Shown here piece after piece: positions 15,196 to 21,891 of a DNA stretch of 28,651 nucleotides. The position numbers and the translations under genes are program-made. The notes beneath the pieces are model-generated. The model was not told where the DNA came from, ran no database searches, and worked only from the letters and a program-made list of their open reading frames with translations. The DNA is from Nitrospirota bacterium (lineage in GTDB: Bacteria; Nitrospirota; Nitrospiria; Nitrospirales; Nitrospiraceae), in the NCBI GenBank assembly GCA_016235225.1, contig JACRLS010000128.1:1-28651 (forward strand), written 5' to 3'. Numbering within the stretch: the first letter of the stretch is position 1; each line of letters opens with the position of its first letter.

Positions 15196-16051
15196 GCGTC
15201 ACATCCTCCTCGGTAATCCCGACGACCGTGATGCCCGAGTCGTTCGCTGCGGCGATCATTTCCTGGCGATCAAGGAGCACGCTCCGACCGGCCTCTATCG
15301 CCAAGGTCAGCGCGTTGACCGACTGCATGGTCTTGATCGTCCCCGGCCCGATCGCCGGCAAGTCGAAGCGGAGATCTTGCTGGGGCTTGGAGCGCTTCAC
15401 CACGACGGCGCCGTTGCCCGCCAGCGTCCCCCCTCGCCGGATGGCTTCATCCGTTCCCTCGACGGCTTCGACGGCCACTACAACCCCGGCCTTGGTCACG
15501 ACGCATTGACCGATGTCCATGCGGCCGTTGTCGCGGGCGACCTCCCAGCCCTCACGAATGTCTTCCCATTCGCTGTCGCTCGGCTTCCGCCGCGTGAGCA
15601 CACCCCGCTCCACCAGCACCTCGCCCAGTCCGAAGGTGGATTCGCGGATCAGGATGCCTTCCCGCTCCATCTCGGCGGCGAACTCCCGCAACATCACATC
15701 GTCTTTCCATTCTTTGACTCGACGGGCCATCATGATCGCCCGCATGTCGGGCCGCACGTCGAACAGGCTGACCTTCTTGACGCCGCCCAGCATCACCGCT
15801 TGCCGAACTCCGTCCCCTTTGAGGGCCTTGATGACCTTGTTGAACTGGCCGATCTTGACCCAATGAATCCGATCGACGTGCTGCGCTAACTCCGGGAGGG
15901 TGATTTCGACGTGGGCGACAGCCGTCACCGCGAAGCCCAGACGCCTGGCGTTGTCGGAAAAGATGATGGGGAACCGGCCGTTGCCGGCGATCAGTCCGAT
16001 CCGCTCACCGGGCGCAGGGAGAGGCAGGACTCCTGCGCGATTTTCCGGCAC
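15185..16051 (-). CDS. lpxI: UDP-2,3-diacylglucosamine pyrophosphatase LpxI
   Basis: LpxI hydrolyses UDP-2,3-diacylglucosamine to lipid X and UMP, replacing LpxH. The conserved start of the fold is IGLIAGNGRFPIIFSDNARR, and the C-terminal DUF1009 half has KRSKPQQDLRFDLPAIGPGT and the SVLLDR segment. I chose GTG at 16051: it lies 4 nt past the lpxA stop with a strong GAGGAG 7 nt upstream, and gives about 288 residues. An ATG at 16114 in the same frame would overlap lpxA by 59 bp and add 21 unconserved residues. No lpxH is seen in the window. Confidence 0.93.
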   Translation of the reverse strand: MPENRAGVLPLPAPGERIGLIAGNGRFPIIFSDNARRLGFAVTAVAHVEITLPELAQHVDRIHWVKIGQFNKVIKALKGDGVRQAVMLGGVKKVSLFDVRPDMRAIMMARRVKEWKDDVMLREFAAEMEREGILIRESTFGLGEVLVERGVLTRRKPSDSEWEDIREGWEVARDNGRMDIGQCVVTKAGVVVAVEAVEGTDEAIRRGGTLAGNGAVVVKRSKPQQDLRFDLPAIGPGTIKTMQSVNALTLAIEAGRSVLLDRQEMIAAANDSGITVVGITEEDVTREG

Positions 16052-16055
16052 GCCG

Positions 16056-16862
16056 TTACTCCTCGTCTTCCTGGTCCCGGCCGACCGAGCGACAGACGCC
16101 TCGCTTTGACCCATCCAGAAAGCTCAGAACCTCTAACACGTCGGGCTGATCCTTGAAATCCTCTCGGGCTTGCTTGACCGCCTCCGCTATGCGGAGCCCG
16201 GACCGGAAGAGCAGTTCATACGCGCGTTTCAGTGTGGAAATACGTTCGTTCGAGAAGCCGTGACGGCGGAGGCCGATGGAATTGACTCCGTAGAGCTGGG
16301 CGCGGTAGCCGCCGGCCGACCGCATGAAGGGCGGCACGTCTTTTCCGACGGCCGAACAGCCGCCGATCATGACATAGGCGCCGACACGGACGAATTGGTG
16401 GATCCCGACCAGTCCGCCGATGACCGAGTGGTCGCCGATGGAGATGTGGCCGGCCAGAGTCGCCGCATTGGCCATCACGACATGATTCCCGATCTGACAA
16501 TCATGGGCGACATGCACATAGGCCATCAAGAAATTATGCCGGCCGATCGCGGTGACGCCGCCGCCCTGAACCGTTCCCCGATTCACGGTGACATACTCTC
16601 TGAGGATATTGTGATCGCCGATCACCACCCGGGTGGGCTCTCCCTTATAGTGAAGATGTTGGGGCGCCATTCCAATGGATGCAAACGGAAAGATCTGACA
16701 GTGGGCGCCGATCTCCGTCCACCCTCCGACCGAGACGTGTGAGAGCAGGGTGGTCCCGCGTCCGATCTTCACATGTTCGCCGACGACCGAGTACGGACCG
16801 ACCTCGACATCCTCCCCGAGTCGGGCGTTCGGATGGACGATCGCCGTGGGATGAATCACCAC
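16056..16862 (-). CDS. lpxA: UDP-N-acetylglucosamine O-acyltransferase
   Basis: LpxA transfers a hydroxyacyl chain from acyl carrier protein to the 3-OH of UDP-GlcNAc, the first step of lipid A synthesis. The N-terminal two-thirds are a left-handed beta-helix of hexapeptide repeats starting IHPTAIVHPNARLGEDVEVG. The catalytic His is in VHVAHDCQIGNHV. The C-terminal helical part includes GVNSIGLRRHGFS, the LpxA signature. The start is a GTG at 16862 with a second GTG right after it; GGGAGG lies 6 nt upstream of the first. The C-terminus (KRGVCRSVGRDQEDEE) is longer and more charged than usual. fabZ lies 13 nt upstream. Confidence 0.97.
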   Translation of the reverse strand: MVIHPTAIVHPNARLGEDVEVGPYSVVGEHVKIGRGTTLLSHVSVGGWTEIGAHCQIFPFASIGMAPQHLHYKGEPTRVVIGDHNILREYVTVNRGTVQGGGVTAIGRHNFLMAYVHVAHDCQIGNHVVMANAATLAGHISIGDHSVIGGLVGIHQFVRVGAYVMIGGCSAVGKDVPPFMRSAGGYRAQLYGVNSIGLRRHGFSNERISTLKRAYELLFRSGLRIAEAVKQAREDFKDQPDVLEVLSFLDGSKRGVCRSVGRDQEDEE

Positions 16863-16875
16863 CAGGGGCCTCCCT

Positions 16876-17322
16876 TTACTTGGACTGGTCTATGGTGACA
16901 ATGGCAGTCACCTCTGCTTCGCTCGCCAAGTCAGACCCGACGAAGGCCTTGCCCTGCATTTTCCAATAGGCATCCCGGCGCTTCAGGGCCTCGACCTCGA
17001 ATCGCAACTGGTCGCCCGGCACTACCGGGCGACGAAATTTCGCCTCATTGATGCCCGCGAGAAAGACCACGGCCTTCGAGCCGGGCGGAAGGGATTTGAT
17101 GGCCAGGATGCCACCGACCTGTGCCATCGCCTCGATGATCAACACCCCGGGCATGATGGCGCGACCCGGAAAGTGTCCCTGAAAGAAGGGTTCGTTGATC
17201 GTGACATTTTTCAGACCGATGATCCGTCGTTCAGGCTCGAGTTCGATGATCCGATCGACCAGGAGGAACGGATACCGGTGCGGCAGCAACGACCGGATTT
17301 CTTCGACCTCAATCGGACCCAT
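16876..17322 (-). CDS. fabZ: (3R)-hydroxyacyl-ACP dehydratase FabZ
   Basis: FabZ dehydrates (3R)-hydroxyacyl-ACP in fatty acid elongation and shares that substrate pool with LpxA. The 148-residue protein shows the hot-dog fold motifs: LLPHRYPFLLVDRI near the start, then NEPFFQGHFPGRAIMPGVLI with the catalytic His, and the Glu in IEAMAQVGG. Length and motif order are normal. It is followed directly by lpxA, the common arrangement. Upstream lie the ompH genes rather than lpxD, which usually stands between ompH and fabZ. Confidence 0.97.
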   Translation of the reverse strand: MGPIEVEEIRSLLPHRYPFLLVDRIIELEPERRIIGLKNVTINEPFFQGHFPGRAIMPGVLIIEAMAQVGGILAIKSLPPGSKAVVFLAGINEAKFRRPVVPGDQLRFEVEALKRRDAYWKMQGKAFVGSDLASEAEVTAIVTIDQSK

Positions 17323-17353
17323 GATCCCTGCCCCTTTCCTCCCCTCGCGCCCT

Positions 17354-17899
17354 TTACTTGTAGCGCCGGTCGAATTCTTTGATCACGGAGTCCGTGAGGT
17401 CCATCGCATGGTTGGCATAGATGACCACACGGAGGGTGGCCGCGGAGCCCGTATCAAGTACCGCGGTGTACCCTTCACGGTCGGCTACCGCCGACGTCGC
17501 ATCATCGATCTTCTTCATATACTCCTCGGTCATTTCCTTCTGCTTTGCCTGCACTTCCCGATTGAAGTCCCCTAACCGCTTCTGATAGTTCTCGAACTTG
17601 GTTCTGAACTGTTCGGCCTTTTCCCGCCTCGTGGCCTCAGTCAGCCCCGCCTCCTGCGCTTTCAGGTCCTTCTCAAGATTCTTTATTTCTTCATCATCGG
17701 CCCCGATGATCCGCTGCCGACTCGCCGCGAACTCCTTCATCGTCTCCAATGCGCGCTTCCCCGCCTTCGACTTCTCCATGACTTCCTGCTGACTGATCAC
17801 CCCGACCTTGAGGCGATCGGCGGCAATTCCACCTGCCGCCGCAAAGACGATCAGCCCGCCGACCAGACATGCCACGATGCGCTGAGACCAGCCGTTCAT
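17354..17899 (-). CDS. skp: OmpH/Skp family periplasmic chaperone
   Basis: A 181-residue Skp/OmpH-like protein. A Sec signal peptide (hydrophobic VACLVGGLIVFAAAGGIA, cleavage near residue 27) is followed by the family start LKVGVISQQEVMEKSKAGK. A long charged helical region between residues 50 and 130 would form the trimeric coiled-coil tentacles that hold unfolded outer-membrane proteins. The C-terminal strand part ends DLTDSVIKEFDRRYK. The start has GGGAGG about 5 nt upstream. It is the second of two related genes after bamA, so the pair probably supply BamA with its substrates. Confidence 0.88.
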   Translation of the reverse strand: MNGWSQRIVACLVGGLIVFAAAGGIAADRLKVGVISQQEVMEKSKAGKRALETMKEFAASRQRIIGADDEEIKNLEKDLKAQEAGLTEATRREKAEQFRTKFENYQKRLGDFNREVQAKQKEMTEEYMKKIDDATSAVADREGYTAVLDTGSAATLRVVIYANHAMDLTDSVIKEFDRRYK

Positions 17900-17920
17900 A
17901 GGTGCCTCCCCTCTTCGCCG

Positions 17921-18550
17921 TTACTTTTTGGGCGGTGCAACGTCCTGCCCGATTCGATTCATCTCGTCCATGACCCGGGCGGTGATGTCGAGCGCCTGAT
18001 CGTGGTAGACCAGCGCGCCGCCGCGCCCCCGTTCCAGCACGACCTGCAGTCCCGCCTGCTGAGCGACTTTCGATACGACGCGCTCGATCTTGTCTCGGAA
18101 TCCTTCAAAGACTTCCTTCTGCTTCTCCTGGACTTCTCGATTCATGTCGTTGATCTTCTGCTGATACTCCATCATCCGGCGGCGGAATGCTTCCTCGCGC
18201 TCCTTTTTGGCCGCGGCACTGAGGACGCTCCCCTGCTTAATCAGGTCATCCTCCATCCGCTTGAGTTCCTTCTCTTCCAGCTCGACGACGGCCTGACGGT
18301 TTTTCATGAACCCGTTGAGCGACTCCCTGGCTTTCTTTCCGGGCTCCGTGTCGTTCAAAAGCTTTTGGGGATCCACCACGCCGATCTTCCCCCCCCCAGT
18401 CTGTGCGGGCATCGCAGGCGTTTGCGATTGGGCTTGCGGCGCGCCGGCACAGGCGACCAGCAGCAGCGGAAGGACTGTGGCGAGCATGCCGGTCATGCGA
18501 CCCGTCCACCGACTCCGCCGTCCTGTCCATTCGGAGAATTGTGTCTTCAC
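17921..18550 (-). CDS. OmpH/Skp-like chaperone, predicted lipoprotein
   Basis: A second OmpH/Skp-like protein. After a signal peptide with TVLPLLLVAC there is a lipobox (L-V-A-C), so the mature protein should begin with a lipid-modified Cys; Skp itself is soluble. The mature part starts with a low-complexity Ala/Gln/Thr/Pro stretch, then GKIGVVDPQKLLNDTEPGKK, the OmpH start, a long charged coiled coil, and a C-terminal YHDQALDITARVMDEMNR. The frame is open to 18613. I chose GTG 18550 because GGAGGAG lies 9 nt upstream; ATG 18568 and GTG 18556 are alternatives. The gene overlaps or abuts the bamA stop at 18585. Confidence 0.8.
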   Translation of the reverse strand: MKTQFSEWTGRRSRWTGRMTGMLATVLPLLLVACAGAPQAQSQTPAMPAQTGGGKIGVVDPQKLLNDTEPGKKARESLNGFMKNRQAVVELEEKELKRMEDDLIKQGSVLSAAAKKEREEAFRRRMMEYQQKINDMNREVQEKQKEVFEGFRDKIERVVSKVAQQAGLQVVLERGRGGALVYHDQALDITARVMDEMNRIGQDVAPPKK

Positions 18551-18584
18551 GTTCACGTGCTCCTCCATTCGTGACGGTCCCGCG

Positions 18585-19898
18585 CTAGAACAAGGACCCG
18601 ACTGAGAATTCAAAGACGCCTCTCCGTTCCAAGGGCCGCGGATCGAGATTCAACCCGTAGGCGACCCGGAGCGGGCCGAACGGCGAAATCCAGCGGGCTT
18701 CGATCCCGGCCGCTTTTCGAAGATCACCCACATTGATCCGATTCGCCAGGTTAAAACCCTGCCCATAATCGAAAAAGAGGACCCCGTTCAGCTTGGCTTC
18801 CGCAGAGACGGGAAAGATGAAATCGTTATTGATCACGATCTGCCTGGCCGCACCCAGCAAGGTTCCCTCCGGCGTGACGGGCCCGGCTCGCCCGAACACG
18901 AATCCGCGCATCGTACTGATCCCGCCGACATAGAATTGCTCAGTGAGTGGGACCGGCCGTCCGCCATATCCATCGATCAATCCGAACCGCCCACGGATCA
19001 TGTGTCTCGTATCCCAGAAAAGCGGCGTATACTTGGCGCCATCCAACTGGATCTTGAAAAAGTTGTTGGTCCCGCCCAGTATGCGGGTTCCCAGATCGAA
19101 ATTGACCGCGGTGCGGCTCCCCGTGCGGGGGTCAATATAGTAATCCCGGGTGTCGCGAGTGATCGAGCTCCGGAATCCGGACGTGGACTGCGTGCCCACC
19201 TGCTGCAGGACCAGCGAGTTGGCCCCTTCAATAGGATTGGAGATTTTCAAGTTCTCATAGACGAGACTGACCGCCCCGGATGTAAATTCAGAAAACCACC
19301 GTCCGAAGGTCGCCGTCCCGCCCGATTTGTTTTCCTCGTAGGTCGTATAGTTCGTTTTCGTATTGAACAGGTCAAACTGCAGCGAGGTCAAGGAGTCCTG
19401 AAAGTTCCCCTCCGTGATGTCCGCCACTGCGGTCAACCTGTCCAGCGTGCTGAATCCGCCGCCGATACTGAAGGACCCGGTGGATTTCTCCTTGACCTTC
19501 ACGTCGAGATCGACCTTGTCGGATTCCACCTGTTTGGGCAGGATCTCGACGGTCTCAAAAAAATTCAGGTTCGTCAGCCGCTGGTAGCTGCGCTTCATCG
19601 AGACGGTATCGATGACCTCCTGCTCATTGACACGAAGTTCCCGGCGGACGACGTTGTCGCGGGTCTTGTCGTTCCCGCTGATCCGAATCTCACGAATGCG
19701 GATCAGATCCCCTTCCTTGATATTGAAGAGGATCGCCGCGGTCTTCGTCTGGGCATCCGGCGCCACCGAAGGATTCACATCGGTGAACGCGTACCCCTTC
19801 GCCCCATAAAGCTCGGTCAGGCGGGTGATCTCGTCCCGGATCTTGGCGCGCTGAAAGACCTCGCCGGTCTCGATCTTAGCCCCGGCCCGCAGCTCGGA
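18585..19898 (-). CDS. bamA: BamA, C-terminal part (end of POTRA4, POTRA5, beta-barrel), out of frame with the 5' part
   Basis: The outer-membrane protein assembly factor BamA, 3' part. Homology resumes at SELRAGAKIETGEVF and runs through POTRA4 (TELYGAKGYAFTDVNP) and POTRA5 (IREIRISGNDKTRDNVVRRE) into the 16-strand barrel. The loop-6 motif appears as GGISTMRGF and the protein ends with VFEFSVGSLF, an aromatic C-terminal residue typical of Bam substrates. The frame differs from the 5' part. About 55-60 residues expected between the two parts (end of POTRA3 and start of POTRA4) are missing, judged by comparison with the family layout from memory. Any start codon in this frame (to 19937) lies in wrong-frame sequence, so I do not treat it as a separate gene. 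Confidence 0.88.
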   Translation of the reverse strand, partial: SELRAGAKIETGEVFQRAKIRDEITRLTELYGAKGYAFTDVNPSVAPDAQTKTAAILFNIKEGDLIRIREIRISGNDKTRDNVVRRELRVNEQEVIDTVSMKRSYQRLTNLNFFETVEILPKQVESDKVDLDVKVKEKSTGSFSIGGGFSTLDRLTAVADITEGNFQDSLTSLQFDLFNTKTNYTTYEENKSGGTATFGRWFSEFTSGAVSLVYENLKISNPIEGANSLVLQQVGTQSTSGFRSSITRDTRDYYIDPRTGSRTAVNFDLGTRILGGTNNFFKIQLDGAKYTPLFWDTRHMIRGRFGLIDGYGGRPVPLTEQFYVGGISTMRGFVFGRAGPVTPEGTLLGAARQIVINNDFIFPVSAEAKLNGVLFFDYGQGFNLANRINVGDLRKAAGIEARWISPFGPLRVAYGLNLDPRPLERRGVFEFSVGSLF

Positions 19899-20610
19899 CG
19901 TCGTTCGCCAGCTCTTCCCGCTTGAGCAACCCCGCATCCGTAAACCGCGACACGAGAAGAATCCATTCCCGCGTCGCCATCACTTTCAAGAGTTCCTTCT
20001 TGCTGACGGCGTTGATCCCGTCAAAGATGACCTTTTTCACCCGCGCCCGGTCGCCTTCTTTGATGTAGAACGTCAGCCGCTTCCGCTCTTCATCCAGCGA
20101 CTGCACGATCGGCGTGACTTGCGAATTGTAATAGCCGTCCTCCTGGTAAGCGAGCAGGATCTTCTCCGCGCTCTCCTTGGCCTGCTGCTGATCCAGGAAC
20201 GTCTGACTCCGGATGGTGATCTTTTCCTTCAGCTTGTCGTCGCTCAGGTTTTCATTCCCGTCGAAGACCAGCTCCGTGATGAACGGTTTTTCCCGCACCA
20301 CGAAGATCAACGCGATGCCGCCCGCGACCGGTTCGGTTTCGATTTGGACGTCCTCAAAAAACCCCATCTCGTAGATGATACGCACCTGCGCGCGCACGGA
20401 TTCCGGGACGTAGGGATCGTCGACTTTCAGCGTCAGGCGCCCCCGGATTGCGGTTTCTTCGATCTTCTTGTTCCCGCGGATTTGAAGAGACTTGACCCGC
20501 TGCACGACGTCTTGCGCGTCGGCGAGCGTCGGAAGCAACACGAGGAGCATGGAGGCGAGGAGCACGCAGACGCGCAGCACCGCCCCGGCATACGGGGTCC
20601 GAATCGTCAT
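19876..20610 (-). CDS. bamA: BamA, N-terminal part (signal peptide, POTRA1-3), truncated by frameshift/deletion
   Basis: The 5' part of bamA. I chose ATG 20610, which gives a clean signal peptide (MTIRTPYAGAVLRVCVLLAS then LLVLLPTLADAQD); the frame is open upstream to 20682 without added conserved sequence. POTRA1 begins VKSLQIRGNKKIEETAIRGR, POTRA2 FITELVFDGNENLSDDKLKE, and POTRA3 ARVKKVIFDGINAVSKKELL. After KREELANDV the frame runs into six unrelated residues and a stop at 19876. Here POTRA3 would continue with an ERI...YY..G segment, which is absent from the DNA. The deletion junction is therefore near 19895-19905 and removes a length that is not a multiple of three. bamA heads the minus-strand operon. 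Confidence 0.88.
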   Translation of the reverse strand: MTIRTPYAGAVLRVCVLLASMLLVLLPTLADAQDVVQRVKSLQIRGNKKIEETAIRGRLTLKVDDPYVPESVRAQVRIIYEMGFFEDVQIETEPVAGGIALIFVVREKPFITELVFDGNENLSDDKLKEKITIRSQTFLDQQQAKESAEKILLAYQEDGYYNSQVTPIVQSLDEERKRLTFYIKEGDRARVKKVIFDGINAVSKKELLKVMATREWILLVSRFTDAGLLKREELANDVRAAGRG

Positions 20611-20862
20611 GCGGGCGCGCCCTGGAGCCCCGGACGTTTCACGGATGTACCAAAAGGCCATAGCAGGACACAAGGGGGACACGCATGACTACCTGTCCCT
20701 CATGCGCTCGGCACCAACGCGAGACACATTGAGGGTCTCACTGGACGGGATCCACGAATCGACTGACGCGCCGAGGCCTCTCCCACCCGTCCATCGCGCC
20801 GATTTTTCTCCGCGCGGCATGAGACGGGCTGGCCTTGGACAAGACTGCGAAAAAACGGCGAA

Positions 20863-20891
20863 ATTATAGGGGTCCTTCCCCCTAATGTAAA
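20863..20891 (-). promoter_or_regulatory. Sigma-70-type promoter for the bamA-lpx operon, with a dyad in its spacer
   Basis: Read on the minus strand: -35 TTTACA (20891-20886), a 17-bp spacer, and a perfect -10 TATAAT (20868-20863). The expected start of transcription is near 20856. A perfect 6-bp dyad, TAGGGG/CCCCTA (20867-20872 and 20879-20884), lies in the spacer and could be an operator. No other promoter as good is seen in the operon. Confidence 0.65.
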
Positions 20892-20948
20892 GACAATTTC
20901 TCGCCGCCTTTGCGTGAAAACCATGCATGGAGGAGAACGCGCTTCTCC

Positions 20949-20977
20949 TTGACTTTCCACAGACCCATTACTAGTAT
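20949..20977 (+). promoter_or_regulatory. Sigma-70-type promoter for galU, predicting a leaderless mRNA
   Basis: -35 TTGACT (20949-20954), a 17-bp spacer, and -10 TAGTAT (20972-20977). The galU ATG is only 8 nt past the -10, so transcription would begin at or within a few bases of the start codon. There is no Shine-Dalgarno sequence upstream of the ATG. Confidence 0.7.
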
Positions 20978-20985
20978 CCAGTACG

Positions 20986-21855
20986 ATGTCCTCAGGAAAA
21001 ATTCGCAAGGCGATCATCCCCGCCGCCGGCCTTGGAACGCGCTTCCTGCCCGCCACCAAAGCCTCTCCCAAAGAGATGCTCCCCTTGGTGGACAAACCGT
21101 TGATTCAGTACGCCGTCGAGGAAGCGGTCTCATCCGGCATTGAAGACATCCTGGTGATCACCGGGCGAGGCAAACGGGCGATCGAAGACCACTTCGACCG
21201 GTCCGTGGAACTAGAGGAGAACCTCAAGGAAAACGGCAAGGTGTCGCTCCTCAAGAGCATCCAGCGCATCTCCGAATTGGCGAACTTCTGCTACATCCGA
21301 CAGCCTCATGCCCTTGGGCTCGGACATGCCGTGCTGTGTGCGCAGCACTACATCGGCAACGAGCCGTTTGCGGTCATCCTCAGCGACGAAATCATCGATG
21401 CCCGCATCCCCGCCCTCGCCCAACTGATCGAGCAGTATGAACGGGGGCACGGCGGCGTGCTGGGCGTCCAGGAAGTCCCAAAATCTGAAGTCAAACATTA
21501 CGGCATCATCGATCCGGAACGAGGCGAGAAGGGACTGCATAAGATCCTCGACCTCGTCGAAAAACCGTCGCCGGAAGAAGCCCCATCTCGGTATGCCGCG
21601 ATCGGCCGGTATGTGCTGTCGTCTGAGATCTTCCCGATTCTCCGGCGAACCACTCCCGGAAAAAACGGCGAGATTCAACTGACGGATGCCCTGCGGCAAC
21701 TCGCCAAACGCGCGCCGATGTACGCGCTGGAGATCGACGGCCAACGCTACGACGCGGGTGATAAACTGGGCTTTCTCAAAGCCACCGTTGAGTTCGCCCT
21801 GAAGAATCCGACCCTTGGCGAGGACTTCGCCAAGTATCTCAAAGGCGTGCGCTAG
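20986..21855 (+). CDS. galU: UTP--glucose-1-phosphate uridylyltransferase
   Basis: GalU makes UDP-glucose from UTP and glucose-1-phosphate, a donor for LPS core sugars and other glycans. The 289-residue protein starts MSSGKIRKAIIPAAGLGTRF, followed by LPATKASPKEMLPLVDKP, the nucleotidyltransferase signature with the GLGTR loop and catalytic Lys. VILSDEIID is the metal-binding region and VEKPSPEEAPS and GRYVLSSEIF are typical of GalU. Length is normal. The start is fixed by homology and leaves almost no 5' UTR. lon follows after 36 nt with no terminator between, so the two may be cotranscribed. Confidence 0.96.
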   Translation: MSSGKIRKAIIPAAGLGTRFLPATKASPKEMLPLVDKPLIQYAVEEAVSSGIEDILVITGRGKRAIEDHFDRSVELEENLKENGKVSLLKSIQRISELANFCYIRQPHALGLGHAVLCAQHYIGNEPFAVILSDEIIDARIPALAQLIEQYERGHGGVLGVQEVPKSEVKHYGIIDPERGEKGLHKILDLVEKPSPEEAPSRYAAIGRYVLSSEIFPILRRTTPGKNGEIQLTDALRQLAKRAPMYALEIDGQRYDAGDKLGFLKATVEFALKNPTLGEDFAKYLKGVR

Positions 21856-21891
21856 ACAACCCTCACGGGGCTGCGTGCAGACAGGACTCCC

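Larger units (their letters stand above)
20611..20985. other. Divergent intergenic region between bamA and galU
   Basis: A 375-bp gap with two divergent promoter candidates, listed separately. The bamA mRNA would have a 5' UTR of about 245 nt across 20611-20856, in which I see no convincing small ORF or riboswitch. The galU side has essentially no leader. ORFs that cross this gap lack family features. Confidence 0.6.

Noticed and set aside
16052..16114. Upstream ATG start for lpxI at 16114
   Set aside because: It would overlap lpxA by 59 bp and add unconserved residues. The GTG at 16051 has a strong ribosome binding site just past the lpxA stop.
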